Numbered from the stretch's first letter, positions 9,823 through 18,608 are shown. The stretch is DNA of 43,861 nucleotides from Zhihengliuella salsuginis (GCF_014651715.1 NZ_BMXK01000014.1:1-43861); one strand, 5' to 3'. Translations and numbers: made by a program. Notes: generated by a model not told the origin, from the sequence alone.

Positions 9823-9864
9823 GCGGAAGGGCGCCCGCCCGCAACGCGGGAAGGTGCTCACCGC

Positions 9865-9911
9865 GGCGGGTGGGACGGTACACATTGCGTGTACCGTCCC
9901 ACCCGCCTTTT
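9865..9911 (+). terminator. Intrinsic terminator after ctaF
   Basis: A perfect 19-bp stem (9865-9883 with 9889-9907) closes a 5-nt ATTGC loop and is followed by TTTT at 9908-9911. It is the clearest intrinsic terminator in the window and isolates ctaCDF from the downstream gntR. Confidence 0.9.
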
Positions 9912-10028
9912 CACGTTGAGGCGCGGCCCGTAGCCGCCTGGCCCGCGCAGCCGCCCGGGCCGCGCGGGCGGGGGCCTATGCTGGGGTACGGAAGAATTCG
10001 CCTCGACGCCGGCCGGCAAAGGAGCCCC

Positions 10029-10814
10029 GTGGCCACGAAGAACGCACATCAGATCGAGGGTCGGCTCGACGATTCCTCGGCAGTGCCGAAACACGCGCAG
10101 CTCCGCGAAATCCTGCGGCACCATGCGAAGAGCGCCTGCAGGCCGGGGGAGGGACTCCCCTCGGAGCGGGATCTCACGACCCGATTCGGCGTTGCCCGGA
10201 TGACACTGCGCCAGGCCATCGACGCGCTGGTCGAGGACGGGACCCTCGAACGCGTTGTCGGCCTGGGAACGTTTGTCGCACGGCCCAAGATGGACCTCCA
10301 GGTCAAGCTCACCTCCTACAGCGAGGAGATGCAGCGCCGCGGCATGGTGCCCGCGGCGCGAGTGCTCAGGTTCGACGAGGTCCCGGCCGTAGGAAACCTC
10401 GCCCGCGAGATGGAACTGGCCGACGGGACGCCCGTCGTGCGGTTCCGCCGGCTGCTCCTGGCCGACGGCATGCCGATGAGCCTCGACGAGAACTTTCTGC
10501 CGGCGCACCAGGTGCCCGGATTCCTCGACGAACCCGCCCCCAGCAGCCTCTACAGCAGCCTCGAGGAGCGGTACGGGCTCGTGATGCAGTGGGGAGAGGA
10601 CCAGATCGAGGCGACGGCCGCCAAACCCGAGTACGCACAGCTGCTCGCCGTCGACGCCGGAGCGCCACTCCTCCGCATCCAGCGGCACGCCTACGTGCGC
10701 CGCGAACTCGTCGACTACTCCATCTCCTACTACCGGGCGGACCGCTACAAGCTCTGGGTGCCGCTGCAACGTCCGGGGACGCGGAGGTCGAGCTCCCGTG
10801 ACTACAACCGCTGA
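10029..10814 (+). CDS. GntR family transcriptional regulator (HutC/NagR-like)
   Basis: A 261-aa repressor-type regulator. A winged-helix domain spans residues 20-85 (LPSERDLTTRFGVARMTLRQAIDALVEDGTLERVVGLGTFV). A UTRA ligand-binding domain spans about 100-250. This is the layout of the HutC/NagR/DasR subfamily, whose members sense sugar phosphates, histidine derivatives or similar small molecules. The ligand is not evident here. The GTG at 10029 follows AAAGGAG; the longer open frame to 9510 is a shadow of ctaF. The gene is alone between two perfect 19-bp hairpins, so it is transcriptionally insulated from both respiratory units. A possible -10 (TATGCT) is at 9977-9982. Confidence 0.9.
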   Translation: MATKNAHQIEGRLDDSSAVPKHAQLREILRHHAKSACRPGEGLPSERDLTTRFGVARMTLRQAIDALVEDGTLERVVGLGTFVARPKMDLQVKLTSYSEEMQRRGMVPAARVLRFDEVPAVGNLAREMELADGTPVVRFRRLLLADGMPMSLDENFLPAHQVPGFLDEPAPSSLYSSLEERYGLVMQWGEDQIEATAAKPEYAQLLAVDAGAPLLRIQRHAYVRRELVDYSISYYRADRYKLWVPLQRPGTRRSSSRDYNR

Positions 10815-10863
10815 AAACGCTGTCAGGGGGCCTGTAGGGGCTTCCAGAAGGCCATAGACGCAA

Positions 10864-10907
10864 ACGAGGGCCGCGGCACCGAATCGAATCGGTGCCGCGG
10901 CCCTCGT
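10864..10907. terminator. Bidirectional terminator between gntR and qcrB
   Basis: A perfect 19-bp stem (10864-10882 with 10889-10907) with a 6-nt loop. It lies between the convergent ends of gntR (10814) and qcrB (10934) and so can serve both. Confidence 0.85.
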
Positions 10908-10933
10908 TCTAGAGTGAAACGCTCGCGGTCAGG

Positions 10934-12601
10934 CTACTGCTCGAGTTCCTTGTCGTCGTGTCCCTCGACGGCGTGGTGGCCGTGGTGGGAACGAGCTTCC
11001 TCGAGTTCGGACTTCGTGACCGGGGCGACGCGGTCCTCGAAGAAGAACTTCGAGACGGAGCCGCGCAGCTTCTCCGAGCGTGTGACGTGTCCCGCGCGAT
11101 CGGCCTGGGCCGGCAGGACCTCGGGCGACTCGAACGCGGTCAGCTTGTACAGCTTGTACTCGTCGACCTGCTCGTGGCGCTCGGTGAACGCACCCTCCGG
11201 CGACATCTCGATGATGCCCGCTTCGCGGCCATGAAGGACGATGTCGCGGTCCTTGCGCTGGAGCGCCAGGGCGATGCGGCGGGCGATGATGAAGCCGAGG
11301 ATCGGGCCGAGGAAGAACAGCGCCCGCAGCCAGTAGGTGACATCGTTCAGCGCGACATGGAAGTGCGTCGCAATCAGGTCGGAGGATGCCGCCGCCCAGA
11401 GGACGCAGTAGAAGACGACGCCGGCTACGCCGACTGCGGTACGGAACGGCGCATTACGCGGACGGTCTAGCAGGTGGTGTTCGCGATCGTCCTTGGTGAT
11501 CCAGCGCTCGACCCATGGCCAGACGAACATGCCGCCGAGGAGGGCGACCAGGACGACGGCCGGCACGAGGACGCCCATCGCCAGGAGGTTGTCGCCCCAC
11601 GGGAACGGGATGATCCAGTCGAAGCTGAAGTCCCACAACTGACCCGGCATGAGACGCAGCGCGCCATCGGCCCAGCCGATGTACCAGTCGGGCTGGGTGC
11701 CCGCGGAGACCGGCGACGGATCGTATGGCCCGTAGTTCCAGATCGGGTTGATCGTGAAGAACGCGGAGATCGCGGCGACGACGCCGAAGACGATGAAGAA
11801 GAATCCGCCAGCCTTGGCCGCGTACACGGGTCCGACCGGGAAGCCGACGACGTTCTCCTCAGTACGGCCTGGGCCCGACCACTGGGTGTGCTTGTGCACG
11901 ACGACCATGAAGAGGTGCACGGCGACCATCAGCAGGATGAGGGCCGGGACCAGCATGATGTGCAGCATGTAGAGGCGCCCGATGATGGCCGTCCCCGGGA
12001 ACTCGCCGCCGAAGAGGAAGGCGGAGATGTAGGTGCCGACCACCGGGATGGCTTTGATGATGCCGTCGATGATGCGCAGGCCGTTGCCGGAGAGCAGATC
12101 GTCCGGGAGGGAGTAGCCGGTGAAGCCGGCGGCCATCGCCAGAACCAGCAGGGTGCTGCCGACGACCCAGTTCAGCTCACGCGGCTTGCGGAACGCGCCG
12201 GTGAAGAACACGCGGAGCATGTGAACAGAGACGGAGGCGACGAAGAGCAGCGCCGACCAGTGGTGGACCTGGCGCATGAACAGGCCGCCGCGGACGTCGA
12301 AGCTGATGTCCAGGGACGTGTGGTATGCCACGGACATGCCGATGCCCTTGAGCGGGTTGTACGAGCCGTCGTAGGTCGTGTGCGCCATGGACGGGTCGAA
12401 GAACAGCGTCAAGAACGTACCGGAGATCAGCAGGATGACGAAGGTGTAGAGCGCCACCTCGCCGAACATGAAGGACCAGTGGTCCGGGAAGATCTTGCGC
12501 CCGAACTCCTTGACCATGCCCGAAGCGCCGGTGCGCTGGTCGACGAAGTCCGCGATGCGGCCGGTTTTGGTTTTGGGCTGGTAGACGGTGTCAGTTGTCA
12601 T
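10934..12601 (-). CDS. qcrB: Cytochrome bc1 complex cytochrome b subunit
   Basis: Cytochrome b of the bcc complex (555 aa); it oxidises menaquinol and holds the two b-type haems. The paired haem His residues can be seen (QVHHWSALLFVASVSVHMLR and GRLYMLHIMLVPALILLMVAVHLFMVVVHKH). The quinol-oxidation site reads TQPDWYIGW, with the PDW form characteristic of Actinobacteria in place of PEWY. The protein has the usual actinobacterial C-terminal extension after the last helix. Its start overlaps the qcrA stop by 4 nt (ATGA). It is the last gene of ctaE-qcrC-qcrA-qcrB. Confidence 0.96.
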   Translation of the reverse strand: MTTDTVYQPKTKTGRIADFVDQRTGASGMVKEFGRKIFPDHWSFMFGEVALYTFVILLISGTFLTLFFDPSMAHTTYDGSYNPLKGIGMSVAYHTSLDISFDVRGGLFMRQVHHWSALLFVASVSVHMLRVFFTGAFRKPRELNWVVGSTLLVLAMAAGFTGYSLPDDLLSGNGLRIIDGIIKAIPVVGTYISAFLFGGEFPGTAIIGRLYMLHIMLVPALILLMVAVHLFMVVVHKHTQWSGPGRTEENVVGFPVGPVYAAKAGGFFFIVFGVVAAISAFFTINPIWNYGPYDPSPVSAGTQPDWYIGWADGALRLMPGQLWDFSFDWIIPFPWGDNLLAMGVLVPAVVLVALLGGMFVWPWVERWITKDDREHHLLDRPRNAPFRTAVGVAGVVFYCVLWAAASSDLIATHFHVALNDVTYWLRALFFLGPILGFIIARRIALALQRKDRDIVLHGREAGIIEMSPEGAFTERHEQVDEYKLYKLTAFESPEVLPAQADRAGHVTRSEKLRGSVSKFFFEDRVAPVTKSELEEARSHHGHHAVEGHDDKELEQ

Positions 12602-13641
12602 GGTCGCTCCCAGTATCCGGGTCCAACAGGTTCATGGAAGTCGCTCTGGGCAACCAGGAAGCCGTCAGCATCGACCGTGATCGGCAGCTGCGGCAGCGCG
12701 TGTGCGGCGGGGCCGAAGATGACCTCGCATTCCTGCGTGAGGTCGAAGGTCGACTGGTGGCAGGGGCACAGCAGGTGGTGCGTGTGCTGCTCGTAGAGTG
12801 CCACGGGGCATCCGACGTGCGTGCAGATCTTCGAGTAGGCGACGATTCCGTCGTGGTGCCAGTCCTCGCGCTCCGGCGAGACGTTGAGATCCTCGGGGTT
12901 CAGGCGCATCAGCAGGACGACGGCCTTGGCCTTCTCGTTGAGGGGATCCTCGGTCTCGTTCAGCCCATCCGGGATGACGTGGAAAGCGGAGCCGATCTGG
13001 ACGTCGGACGCCTTGATCGGGGTACCGGAGGGGTCGCGCGTCAGTCGGACGCCCTTGTCCCACATGGTGTGGCGCAGGCGGTCGACGATCTCACTCGCGC
13101 TCGCCTTGGTGAGGTCGAGGTCGCGCAGGATGACGATTCCCGGCAGAGGGGCCAGAGCCAGGGCCCCGATGAGGCTGTTCCTGATCAGCGGTCGACGGCT
13201 GATGCCGGACTCGTCGACGATCGTGTTGACAATCTCCTCGGCCTCCTGGCGGCCCTCTTCGGTGCGGACCTCATGGCGGGATTCCGCGATCTCGTGGTCC
13301 GGCATCAAGGTGCGCGCCCAGTGGACGATGCCGACGCCGATGCCCAGCATCGCGAAAGCCGTACCCGATCCGAGCAGCATGTTCTGCAAGCGGATTTCCG
13401 CGATCGACTCGGGATGTCCCACCGCGAAGTAGCCGACGAAGAAGAGCACGGTGCCGATCATCGAGATAGCGAAGAGAATCGCTACCTGGCGCTCGGCGCG
13501 CTTTGCTGCCCGCGGATCCGTATCGGTCAGTCGAGCCCGATGCGGCGGAAGGCCCGGATCCTGGATCTTGTCCAGGGAGTCATCCTGAGCCTTAGCAACG
13601 GTGCCCGACTCCTGCGGACTGCCGTGACTATGGTCGCCCAT
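12598..13641 (-). CDS. qcrA: Rieske iron-sulfur subunit of the bcc complex
   Basis: Carries electrons from menaquinol to the dihaem cytochrome QcrC through a 2Fe-2S cluster. It is 347 aa from the ATG at 13641. Like other actinobacterial QcrA proteins it has three membrane helices (two near 60-115, one near 165-185) before the C-terminal Rieske domain. The cluster motifs are CTHVGC and CPCHQS (the second usually reads CPCHGS elsewhere). An ATG at 13653 is also in frame, but it has no spaced ribosome binding site; GAGAG sits about 5 nt before 13641. It overlaps qcrB by 4 nt. Confidence 0.94.
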   Translation of the reverse strand: MGDHSHGSPQESGTVAKAQDDSLDKIQDPGLPPHRARLTDTDPRAAKRAERQVAILFAISMIGTVLFFVGYFAVGHPESIAEIRLQNMLLGSGTAFAMLGIGVGIVHWARTLMPDHEIAESRHEVRTEEGRQEAEEIVNTIVDESGISRRPLIRNSLIGALALAPLPGIVILRDLDLTKASASEIVDRLRHTMWDKGVRLTRDPSGTPIKASDVQIGSAFHVIPDGLNETEDPLNEKAKAVVLLMRLNPEDLNVSPEREDWHHDGIVAYSKICTHVGCPVALYEQHTHHLLCPCHQSTFDLTQECEVIFGPAAHALPQLPITVDADGFLVAQSDFHEPVGPGYWERP

Positions 13642-13712
13642 GTTGTCTCTCATCCTCTATCTAAAGTGTTCGGTACGAATGTGGTGCGGTGCTTGAGCCC
13701 ACCGCACGAGGC

Positions 13713-14501
13713 TCAGGACGGACGCGAAGTCAGCCAGATGGTGAAGGCGATGATGATGCCCAGACCGGCGGTCCACACGAAGAGGCCCTCGGAAACGGGT
13801 CCGAGGGAGCCCAGCTTGGCGCCACCGGGGGAGCCCTGCGCTTCGATCTCCTTGAGGAAGGTGATCACATCGCGCTTGTCCTCCGGGCTGATGTTGGAGT
13901 CGTTGAAGACGGGCATGTTCTGCGGGCCGATCACCATGGCCTCGTAGATGTGCTTCTCTTCGACGCCTTCGAGCGACGGGGCGAACTTTCCGCGGGTCAG
14001 CGCGCCACCGGCGGCGGCGGCGTTGTGGCACATCGCGCAGTTGACGCGGAAGATCTCGCCGCCCTGACCCGAGTTGCCGAGCGAGGTGTCCAGGTATTCG
14101 GCTTCCGGCACTGCGGGGCCGGCGCCGAGGGACGCAACGTAGGCGGAGAGCTGCTGGACCTGTTCGTCGTCGAACTGAACCGGCTTCACCTGGGCCTGCG
14201 GGCCCTGCATCTGCATCGGCATGCGCCCGGTTCCGACCTGGAAGTCGACCGAGGCCGCACCAACACCAATGAGGGACGGACCGGCATCAGTGCCCTCGGC
14301 ATTCATGCCGTGGCAGGTGGCGCAGTTCGCGAGGAAGAGCTTGTTGCCCTCCTCCACGTCGCTGGCGCTGTAGGCGCTGGCGGCCTGCGCTTCGTTCACG
14401 CTGCTCGCGGCTGCATACAGGCCGCCTGTGACGAGCAGACCCATTAGGAGCAGCGCTACAGCGGCGAGCGGATGCCGGCGCTTTTGCGAAAGTGCCTTCA
14501 C
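13713..14501 (-). CDS. qcrC: Dihaem cytochrome c subunit of the bcc complex
   Basis: Actinobacterial QcrC has two c-type haems and replaces a soluble cytochrome c by linking the bc1 part directly to the aa3 oxidase. Both CxxCH motifs are present: NCATCHGMNAEG and NCAMCHNAAAAG. There is an N-terminal anchor helix (PLAAVALLLMGLLVTGG) and a C-terminal one (LFVWTAGLGIIIAFTIWLTS). I start it at the GTG at 14501 (262 aa) because GAGGAA lies 7 nt upstream. A GTG at 14516, 15 nt earlier, has no ribosome binding site. It lies between ctaE and qcrA in one operon. Confidence 0.95.
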   Translation of the reverse strand: MKALSQKRRHPLAAVALLLMGLLVTGGLYAAASSVNEAQAASAYSASDVEEGNKLFLANCATCHGMNAEGTDAGPSLIGVGAASVDFQVGTGRMPMQMQGPQAQVKPVQFDDEQVQQLSAYVASLGAGPAVPEAEYLDTSLGNSGQGGEIFRVNCAMCHNAAAAGGALTRGKFAPSLEGVEEKHIYEAMVIGPQNMPVFNDSNISPEDKRDVITFLKEIEAQGSPGGAKLGSLGPVSEGLFVWTAGLGIIIAFTIWLTSRPS

Positions 14502-14560
14502 TTGCTGGTTCCTCACTAGTTATCTTGGAAGTTGGTGATGCGGTGGTGGCCGGTGCCGGT

Positions 14561-15199
14561 CTACTTCAGGAAGTAGATGATGGCGAAGAGGGCGATCCAC
14601 ACGACGTCGACGAAGTGCCAGTAGTACGACGTGACGATCGCCGAGGTGGCCTCGAAGTGGCCGAATTTCTTCGCGATGTAGGCGCGGCCGATGATCAGCA
14701 GGAACGCGATCAGCCCACCCGTGACGTGCAGGCCGTGGAAGCCGGTCGTCATGTAGAAGGCGGAGCCGTACGGGTTCGAGTCCAAGGCGATGCCGTGGTG
14801 GACGAGTTCGGTGTACTCGTACGCCTGGACGGAGACGAAGATCGCGCCGAGGATGAAGGTCAGGATGAACCACTCGATCATGCCCCACTTCTTCATGTTC
14901 CACATCCCGCCGGTGCGGCGCGGCTGAAGGTTTTCAGCAGCGAAGACGCCGAACTGGCAGGAGAAGGAACTCGAAACGAGGATGATCGTGTTGATCAGCG
15001 CGAACGGAACGTTCAGCTTGTCGGTCTCCGTCGCCCACATCTCCGGCGACGCCGCGCGGAGTGTGAAGTACATGGCGAAGAGCGCGGCGAAGAACATCAG
15101 CTCGCTGGCAAGCCAGACGACAGTTCCCACCGACACCATGTTGGGACGGTTCGGTGCAGCGTGCACCGGGGCATTGAGGGCATGAGTCGCAGTTGTCAC
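14561..15199 (-). CDS. ctaE: Cytochrome c oxidase subunit III
   Basis: Subunit III of the aa3 oxidase, 212 aa with five to six membrane helices. It shows the usual [21 protein letters not shown] start region, the conserved [14 protein letters not shown] and the C-terminal [14 protein letters not shown]. It is the first gene of ctaE-qcrC-qcrA-qcrB, separated from qcrC by about 60 nt. The GTG start at 15199 is preceded by CATAAT with a 6-nt spacer, so it is probably leaderless. It is divergent from trpD. Confidence 0.95.
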   Translation of the reverse strand: MTTATHALNAPVHAAPNRPNMVSVGTVVWLASELMFFAALFAMYFTLRAASPEMWATETDKLNVPFALINTIILVSSSFSCQFGVFAAENLQPRRTGGMWNMKKWGMIEWFILTFILGAIFVSVQAYEYTELVHHGIALDSNPYGSAFYMTTGFHGLHVTGGLIAFLLIIGRAYIAKKFGHFEATSAIVTSYYWHFVDVVWIALFAIIYFLK

Positions 15200-15205
15200 A
15201 GCCCC

Positions 15206-15211
15206 ATTATG
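15206..15211 (-). promoter_or_regulatory. -10 element for leaderless ctaE-qcrCAB operon
   Basis: On the minus strand CATAAT is followed by GGGGCT and then the GTG at 15199. It is one of the closest matches to TATAAT in the window. Confidence 0.55.
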
Positions 15212-15334
15212 TCCAAAAATGAGGCCACTTCACCAATGGGTCGAGCGTGATCTTGCCCGTTTTCACGCCCCTCGAGCCGTCTAGCCCCGGAATGACGGGG
15301 GAGAAACAATTCCGCGCTTTCTACAAAACGTAGA

Positions 15335-15340
15335 TAACCT
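15335..15340 (+). promoter_or_regulatory. -10 element for leaderless trpD
   Basis: TAACCT, then GTAGGC, then the GTG at 15347. No ribosome binding site is present. Confidence 0.5.
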
Positions 15341-15346
15341 GTAGGC

Positions 15347-16402
15347 GTGTCTACGTTCAGCGCCGCCCAAGAGTTCCCGAATTGGCCCACGATCCTCTCC
15401 ATGCTGATCGCCGGGGAGAGCCTCCCGCGCGATGCCGCAGCCTGGGCGATGGGGGAGATCATGTCCGGAAACGCCACCGACGTCCAGATCGCCGGATTCC
15501 TCGTCGCGCTCCGCTCGAAGGGCGAAACGGTCGACGAGCTGGCGGGCCTCGTCGACTCCATGGTCGAAGCCGCCCGCCCGCTGGAGATCGCCGGCGAGAA
15601 GCTGGACATCGTCGGCACGGGCGGAGACCGGCAGAATACAGTGAACATATCGACGATGGCCGCGCTTGTATGCGCCGGGGCCGGGGCGCGCATCGTCAAG
15701 CACGGAAACCGCGCCGCGTCGTCGACCTCCGGCTCAGCGGACGTGCTCGAGGCCCTCGGAGTGAAGCTCGACGCGGACATCGAATCCCTGCCGGCGATGG
15801 TGGACACGGCGGGGATCGTCTTCTGCTTCGCGCAGGTCTTCCACCCGTCGATGCGCTACGCGGCCGTCGCCCGCCGCGGCCTGGGTACGGCGACGGTGTT
15901 CAATTTCCTGGGCCCGCTGACCAACCCGGGCAATCCGACGGCGTCCGCCATCGGGTGCGCCGACTCCCGCATGGCGCCGCTCATGGCCGGCGCACTCGCC
16001 AGCCGGGGCCGGCGCGGTCTCGTCTTCCGCGGCGACGACGGGCTCGACGAGATGACGACGACGGCCGGCAACAGGGTCTGGGAGGTCCGCGACGGGGCCA
16101 TCACAGAGCATGCCGTGGACCCGACCGAGTTCGGACTGGCCCGCGTGACGATCGAGCAGTTGCGCGGCGGTGACGCGGACTACAACGCCGGCGTCGTCCG
16201 CGACGTCCTGTCGGGGCGGCGGGGGCCGGCGCGCGACGCCGTCGTCCTCAACGCGGCGGCCGGGCTGGTGGCCTACGACACCGACGCGGTCGGAACCCTC
16301 GAGGAGCGGCTGGCCGCGGCGATCGAACGGGCGGAGCGGTCCATCGACGAGGGCTCGGCCGCCGCGGCGCTCGAGGGCTGGGTCGCCGCGACCCGCGGCT
16401 GA
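15347..16402 (+). CDS. trpD: Anthranilate phosphoribosyltransferase
   Basis: Transfers phosphoribose from PRPP to anthranilate, the second step of tryptophan synthesis. It is 351 aa. It contains the PRPP/Mg loop [17 protein letters not shown] near residue 88, [21 protein letters not shown], the mid-domain [11 protein letters not shown] and the second metal site (RGDDGLDEM). It is not with other trp genes; the position beside ctaE and an Lrp-type gene is common in this group. The GTG start is supported by the leaderless -10 at 15335-15340. Confidence 0.96.
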   Translation: MSTFSAAQEFPNWPTILSMLIAGESLPRDAAAWAMGEIMSGNATDVQIAGFLVALRSKGETVDELAGLVDSMVEAARPLEIAGEKLDIVGTGGDRQNTVNISTMAALVCAGAGARIVKHGNRAASSTSGSADVLEALGVKLDADIESLPAMVDTAGIVFCFAQVFHPSMRYAAVARRGLGTATVFNFLGPLTNPGNPTASAIGCADSRMAPLMAGALASRGRRGLVFRGDDGLDEMTTTAGNRVWEVRDGAITEHAVDPTEFGLARVTIEQLRGGDADYNAGVVRDVLSGRRGPARDAVVLNAAAGLVAYDTDAVGTLEERLAAAIERAERSIDEGSAAAALEGWVAATRG

Positions 16403-16403
16403 C

Positions 16404-16458
16404 GCGGCACTGCCCCACGTACGGCTGCGGCCTGCGGCGCCTCGAACGTGGGTGCCGC
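16404..16458. terminator. Possible terminator between trpD and the RAM-domain gene
   Basis: GCGGCAC and CCACGT (16404-16420, split by a 4-nt bulge) pair with ACGTGGGTGCCGC at 16446-16458 in the 83-nt gap between two convergent genes. The bulge and 25-nt loop make it a weak call. Confidence 0.35.
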
Positions 16459-16485
16459 CGGCCGCCGTCGTGCCGTCCAGGGGGC

Positions 16486-16764
16486 CTACTCGAGGCCGAG
16501 GGAGAACGCCGCGTCGAGATCGTGCTGCGAGAACGCGCGGAAGGCGAGGTGCGTGGTCGTCTCGACGACGCCCTCCACCTTGTTCACGCGGTTCGAGATG
16601 ACCTCGGCGAGGTCCTCGTAGCGCTTGATGCGAACGATGGCGATCAGGTCCCAGTCGCCGGCGACCGAGTACACCTCGCTGATGCCGTCGAGCTCGGAGA
16701 GCTTCTGCGCGCACTCCGGGATGCTGTCTGTCTGCGCCTGGATCATGACGAATGCTGTGACCAT
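16486..16764 (-). CDS. Stand-alone Lrp/AsnC ligand-binding (RAM) domain protein
   Basis: A 92-aa protein consisting only of the RAM domain of Lrp/AsnC regulators (MVTAFVMIQAQTDSIPECAQ through VEGVVETTTHLAFRAF). The helix-turn-helix half is absent. Such stand-alone RAM proteins may bind amino acids and associate with full-length Lrp proteins. Its place beside trpD is conserved in many Actinobacteria, but a role in tryptophan control is only a guess. AGGAGA lies 8 nt before the ATG. Confidence 0.88.
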   Translation of the reverse strand: MVTAFVMIQAQTDSIPECAQKLSELDGISEVYSVAGDWDLIAIVRIKRYEDLAEVISNRVNKVEGVVETTTHLAFRAFSQHDLDAAFSLGLE

Positions 16765-16844
16765 GGATGTCTCCTAGCGTGGAAGGGGCCCCGACTGCGA
16801 GGGACCGGCGGGGGAGTGCGGTCGAACCGCACCCGCTTGCTCGC

Positions 16845-17237
16845 CTACAGCTTATGCGACGTCGGCTCGTCGCCGCGGCCCCGGGGTCGGGCGATCAGGC
16901 GGGACACCGCGCGCCGGCCCATCAGGAGGACGCCCAGGGTGATCACTGTGACGATGACGAAGGGCGTGGCGGCGGTGGCTCCGAAGATCACCCGGAGCGC
17001 CAACCCGAACGCGACGACGCCGAGCCACGTCATGACGCCCTGCGGCCAGAAGCGCAGGTGCGTCTCGGGGTAGCGCGTCATCGAGGCCATGGCCAGCAGT
17101 GCGAGGAGGAACGGTGCCGCGGTCTGGGCGATGCCGGCGAGGGTGAGCCCGTGCTCGTGGGTCTGGCGCCCGAGCAGCGCGAACACGATGATCAGGGCGG
17201 CGTCGACGGCGAGGCTGATGATCCAGGAAGTGCGCAT
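16845..17237 (-). CDS. DUF3054 membrane protein
   Basis: A 130-aa integral membrane protein with four predicted helices (about residues 4-22, 36-52, 67-85 and 88-108) and a basic C-terminal tail (RRAVSRLIARPRGRGDE). Pattern and length match DUF3054, found in Actinobacteria and haloarchaea, function unknown. The ATG at 17237 follows a TAGGAT hexamer by exactly 6 nt, so it is probably leaderless. Nothing in the context suggests a job. Confidence 0.8.
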   Translation of the reverse strand: MRTSWIISLAVDAALIIVFALLGRQTHEHGLTLAGIAQTAAPFLLALLAMASMTRYPETHLRFWPQGVMTWLGVVAFGLALRVIFGATAATPFVIVTVITLGVLLMGRRAVSRLIARPRGRGDEPTSHKL

Positions 17238-17243
17238 GGAACC

Positions 17244-17249
17244 ATCCTA
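17244..17249 (-). promoter_or_regulatory. -10 element for leaderless DUF3054 gene
   Basis: On the minus strand TAGGAT, then GGTTCC, then the ATG at 17237. Confidence 0.5.
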
Positions 17250-17300
17250 GGGAGTCCCACGGGGACTCCGGGCCGCACCGCGGGAGACAAGGGCCGGGGC

Positions 17301-17329
17301 TTGTAACCTCTGACACAAGGTTTTAGACT
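17301..17329 (+). promoter_or_regulatory. -35/-10 promoter for the leaderless satD-like gene
   Basis: TTGTAA (17301-17306), a 17-nt spacer, and TAGACT (17324-17329), then 6 nt (TGTCGC) to the ATG at 17336. It is the only leaderless promoter here with both hexamers and ideal spacing. Confidence 0.6.
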
Positions 17330-17335
17330 TGTCGC

Positions 17336-17968
17336 ATGCTCGTGTTGACGATAGACCAGCGCCACTCGCGGTCGAGTCCCGACCTCGTGGGGGAGCTCAT
17401 CGACTGGATCGACGGGGCCTGTGAGGCGCTCCGCCCCTTCGAGCGTACCGCCGGTGACGAGGTGCAGGGAGTGCTGCCGACGGCCGAGTCCGCCGTGCAG
17501 CTGGCCCTCGACATCGTGAAGTCCGGCGAGTGGAGCGTGGGCATCGGGGTCGGGGCCGTCGAGGAGCCGCTGCCGGCGCAGACGCGCGCCGGCAGGGGAG
17601 AGGCGTTCGAACGGGCGCGCGACGCCGTCGAACGGGCGAAGACCTCCAGCGGCCGGGTGGCCGTGACGGGACCGCCTCTGGAGACCGAGCGCCTGGAGGC
17701 GGAGCTGCAGATGATCGCGGCGGTCAATCTGCGCCGCACCAAGACGTCCGAGGAGGCCGGGCAGATGATCCGCTCGGGCATGACGCAGCAGGAGGTCGCG
17801 GTGAAACTGGGCATCAGTCAGCAGGCGGTGTCGAGCCGGCTGTCCTCGGGCCTCTGGTACGAGACCCAGCGTCTGACGGAGTCCGCGATCCGCGCCCTCG
17901 AGGAACTCGATGGAACACCGGGCGGGCGCCAGCGCCAGCCCGCAGGACGACGGGAGGCGAACCAGTGA
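17336..17968 (+). CDS. SatD-like protein with C-terminal helix-turn-helix
   Basis: A 210-aa protein resembling the SatD family. The N-terminal ~130 residues have the look of a nucleotidyl-cyclase-like fold: MLVLTIDQRHS start, RTAGDEVQGVLP at 37-48 in the place of a GGDEF/GGDEFQ loop, and a GIGVG strand at 69-73. A clear helix-turn-helix follows at 149-173 (MTQQEVAVKLGISQQAVSSRL). No membrane segment is seen. The combination suggests DNA binding controlled by a nucleotide-binding or degenerate cyclase domain, but neither activity is proven by sequence. The stop overlaps the start of the next membrane gene (GTGA), so the two are co-translated. Confidence 0.7.
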   Translation: MLVLTIDQRHSRSSPDLVGELIDWIDGACEALRPFERTAGDEVQGVLPTAESAVQLALDIVKSGEWSVGIGVGAVEEPLPAQTRAGRGEAFERARDAVERAKTSSGRVAVTGPPLETERLEAELQMIAAVNLRRTKTSEEAGQMIRSGMTQQEVAVKLGISQQAVSSRLSSGLWYETQRLTESAIRALEELDGTPGGRQRQPAGRREANQ

Positions 17969-18546
17969 TCTGGACCGCGTGGGCTCTACTGATCGGCGTG
18001 ACGGGGTTGTCCCTGTTCACGGTGCTGCGCACGTGGCGACCTGGGGCGACGGCGCGGCGCACGCCCCTGGCGATCGCGCTGGCCGTACTGCTGTCGCTGG
18101 CCGCGGGCGCCGGCGTGATCGGCGGAGCGCTGGCGGCCGCGGCCGTGCCCGCCGCGCTGGCGATCGTCGTCTCCGTCGGCGCAGCCACGCTCGGCGGCGG
18201 CCCGGTCGCTGAGGCGATGTTCCGCTGGGCCTCGTTCAAGCACGACGGCGGCGCGCTGCTCACCGTCGGTATGCCGGCCGACGCCGTCGCCCGGGGCGGG
18301 GAGCCCGAGCCGGGCGGGGCGGTCCTGCGCGGCGGGCTCTGGATCGGCATGCTGGAACGCGGGGCCATCGCCTCCACGCTCTGGGCGGGCTGGCCGGAGG
18401 GGCTCGCCATCGTGCTGGCGGTCAAGGGCCTGGGCCGCTTCACGGAGCTGAAGCAGCACGCGGCAGCCGAGCAGTTCATCCTCGGCACCTTCGCGAGCGT
18501 GTTGTGGGCCTGCGCGGCCTACGGCGTCGGGCGACTGCTGATCTGA
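17965..18546 (+). CDS. Membrane protein coupled to the SatD-like gene
   Basis: A 193-aa membrane protein of unknown function. Hydrophobic spans are at about residues 2-20, 36-78 (probably two helices), 136-154 and 170-192. The C-terminal third is the distinctive part: GMLERGAIAST, LAIVLAVKGLGRFTELK and AEQFILGTFASVLWA. I associate this pattern with small membrane proteins found beside SatD-like genes. The GTG at 17965 overlaps the SatD stop by 4 nt. It is probably the membrane partner of the SatD-like protein; the function of the pair is unknown. Confidence 0.75.
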   Translation: MIWTAWALLIGVTGLSLFTVLRTWRPGATARRTPLAIALAVLLSLAAGAGVIGGALAAAAVPAALAIVVSVGAATLGGGPVAEAMFRWASFKHDGGALLTVGMPADAVARGGEPEPGGAVLRGGLWIGMLERGAIASTLWAGWPEGLAIVLAVKGLGRFTELKQHAAAEQFILGTFASVLWACAAYGVGRLLI

Positions 18547-18608
18547 TCCGGTCGGAGTCCGGTTGCGAGGAGCCCGCGCGGGGGAGTCGAAGGGTGCGGG
18601 GGAGCGGC

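Noticed and set aside
17336-17968. True GGDEF diguanylate cyclase
   Set aside because: The loop is AGDEVQG, the protein is much smaller than a GGDEF domain plus its sensor, and the HTH and SatD-like layout fit better.
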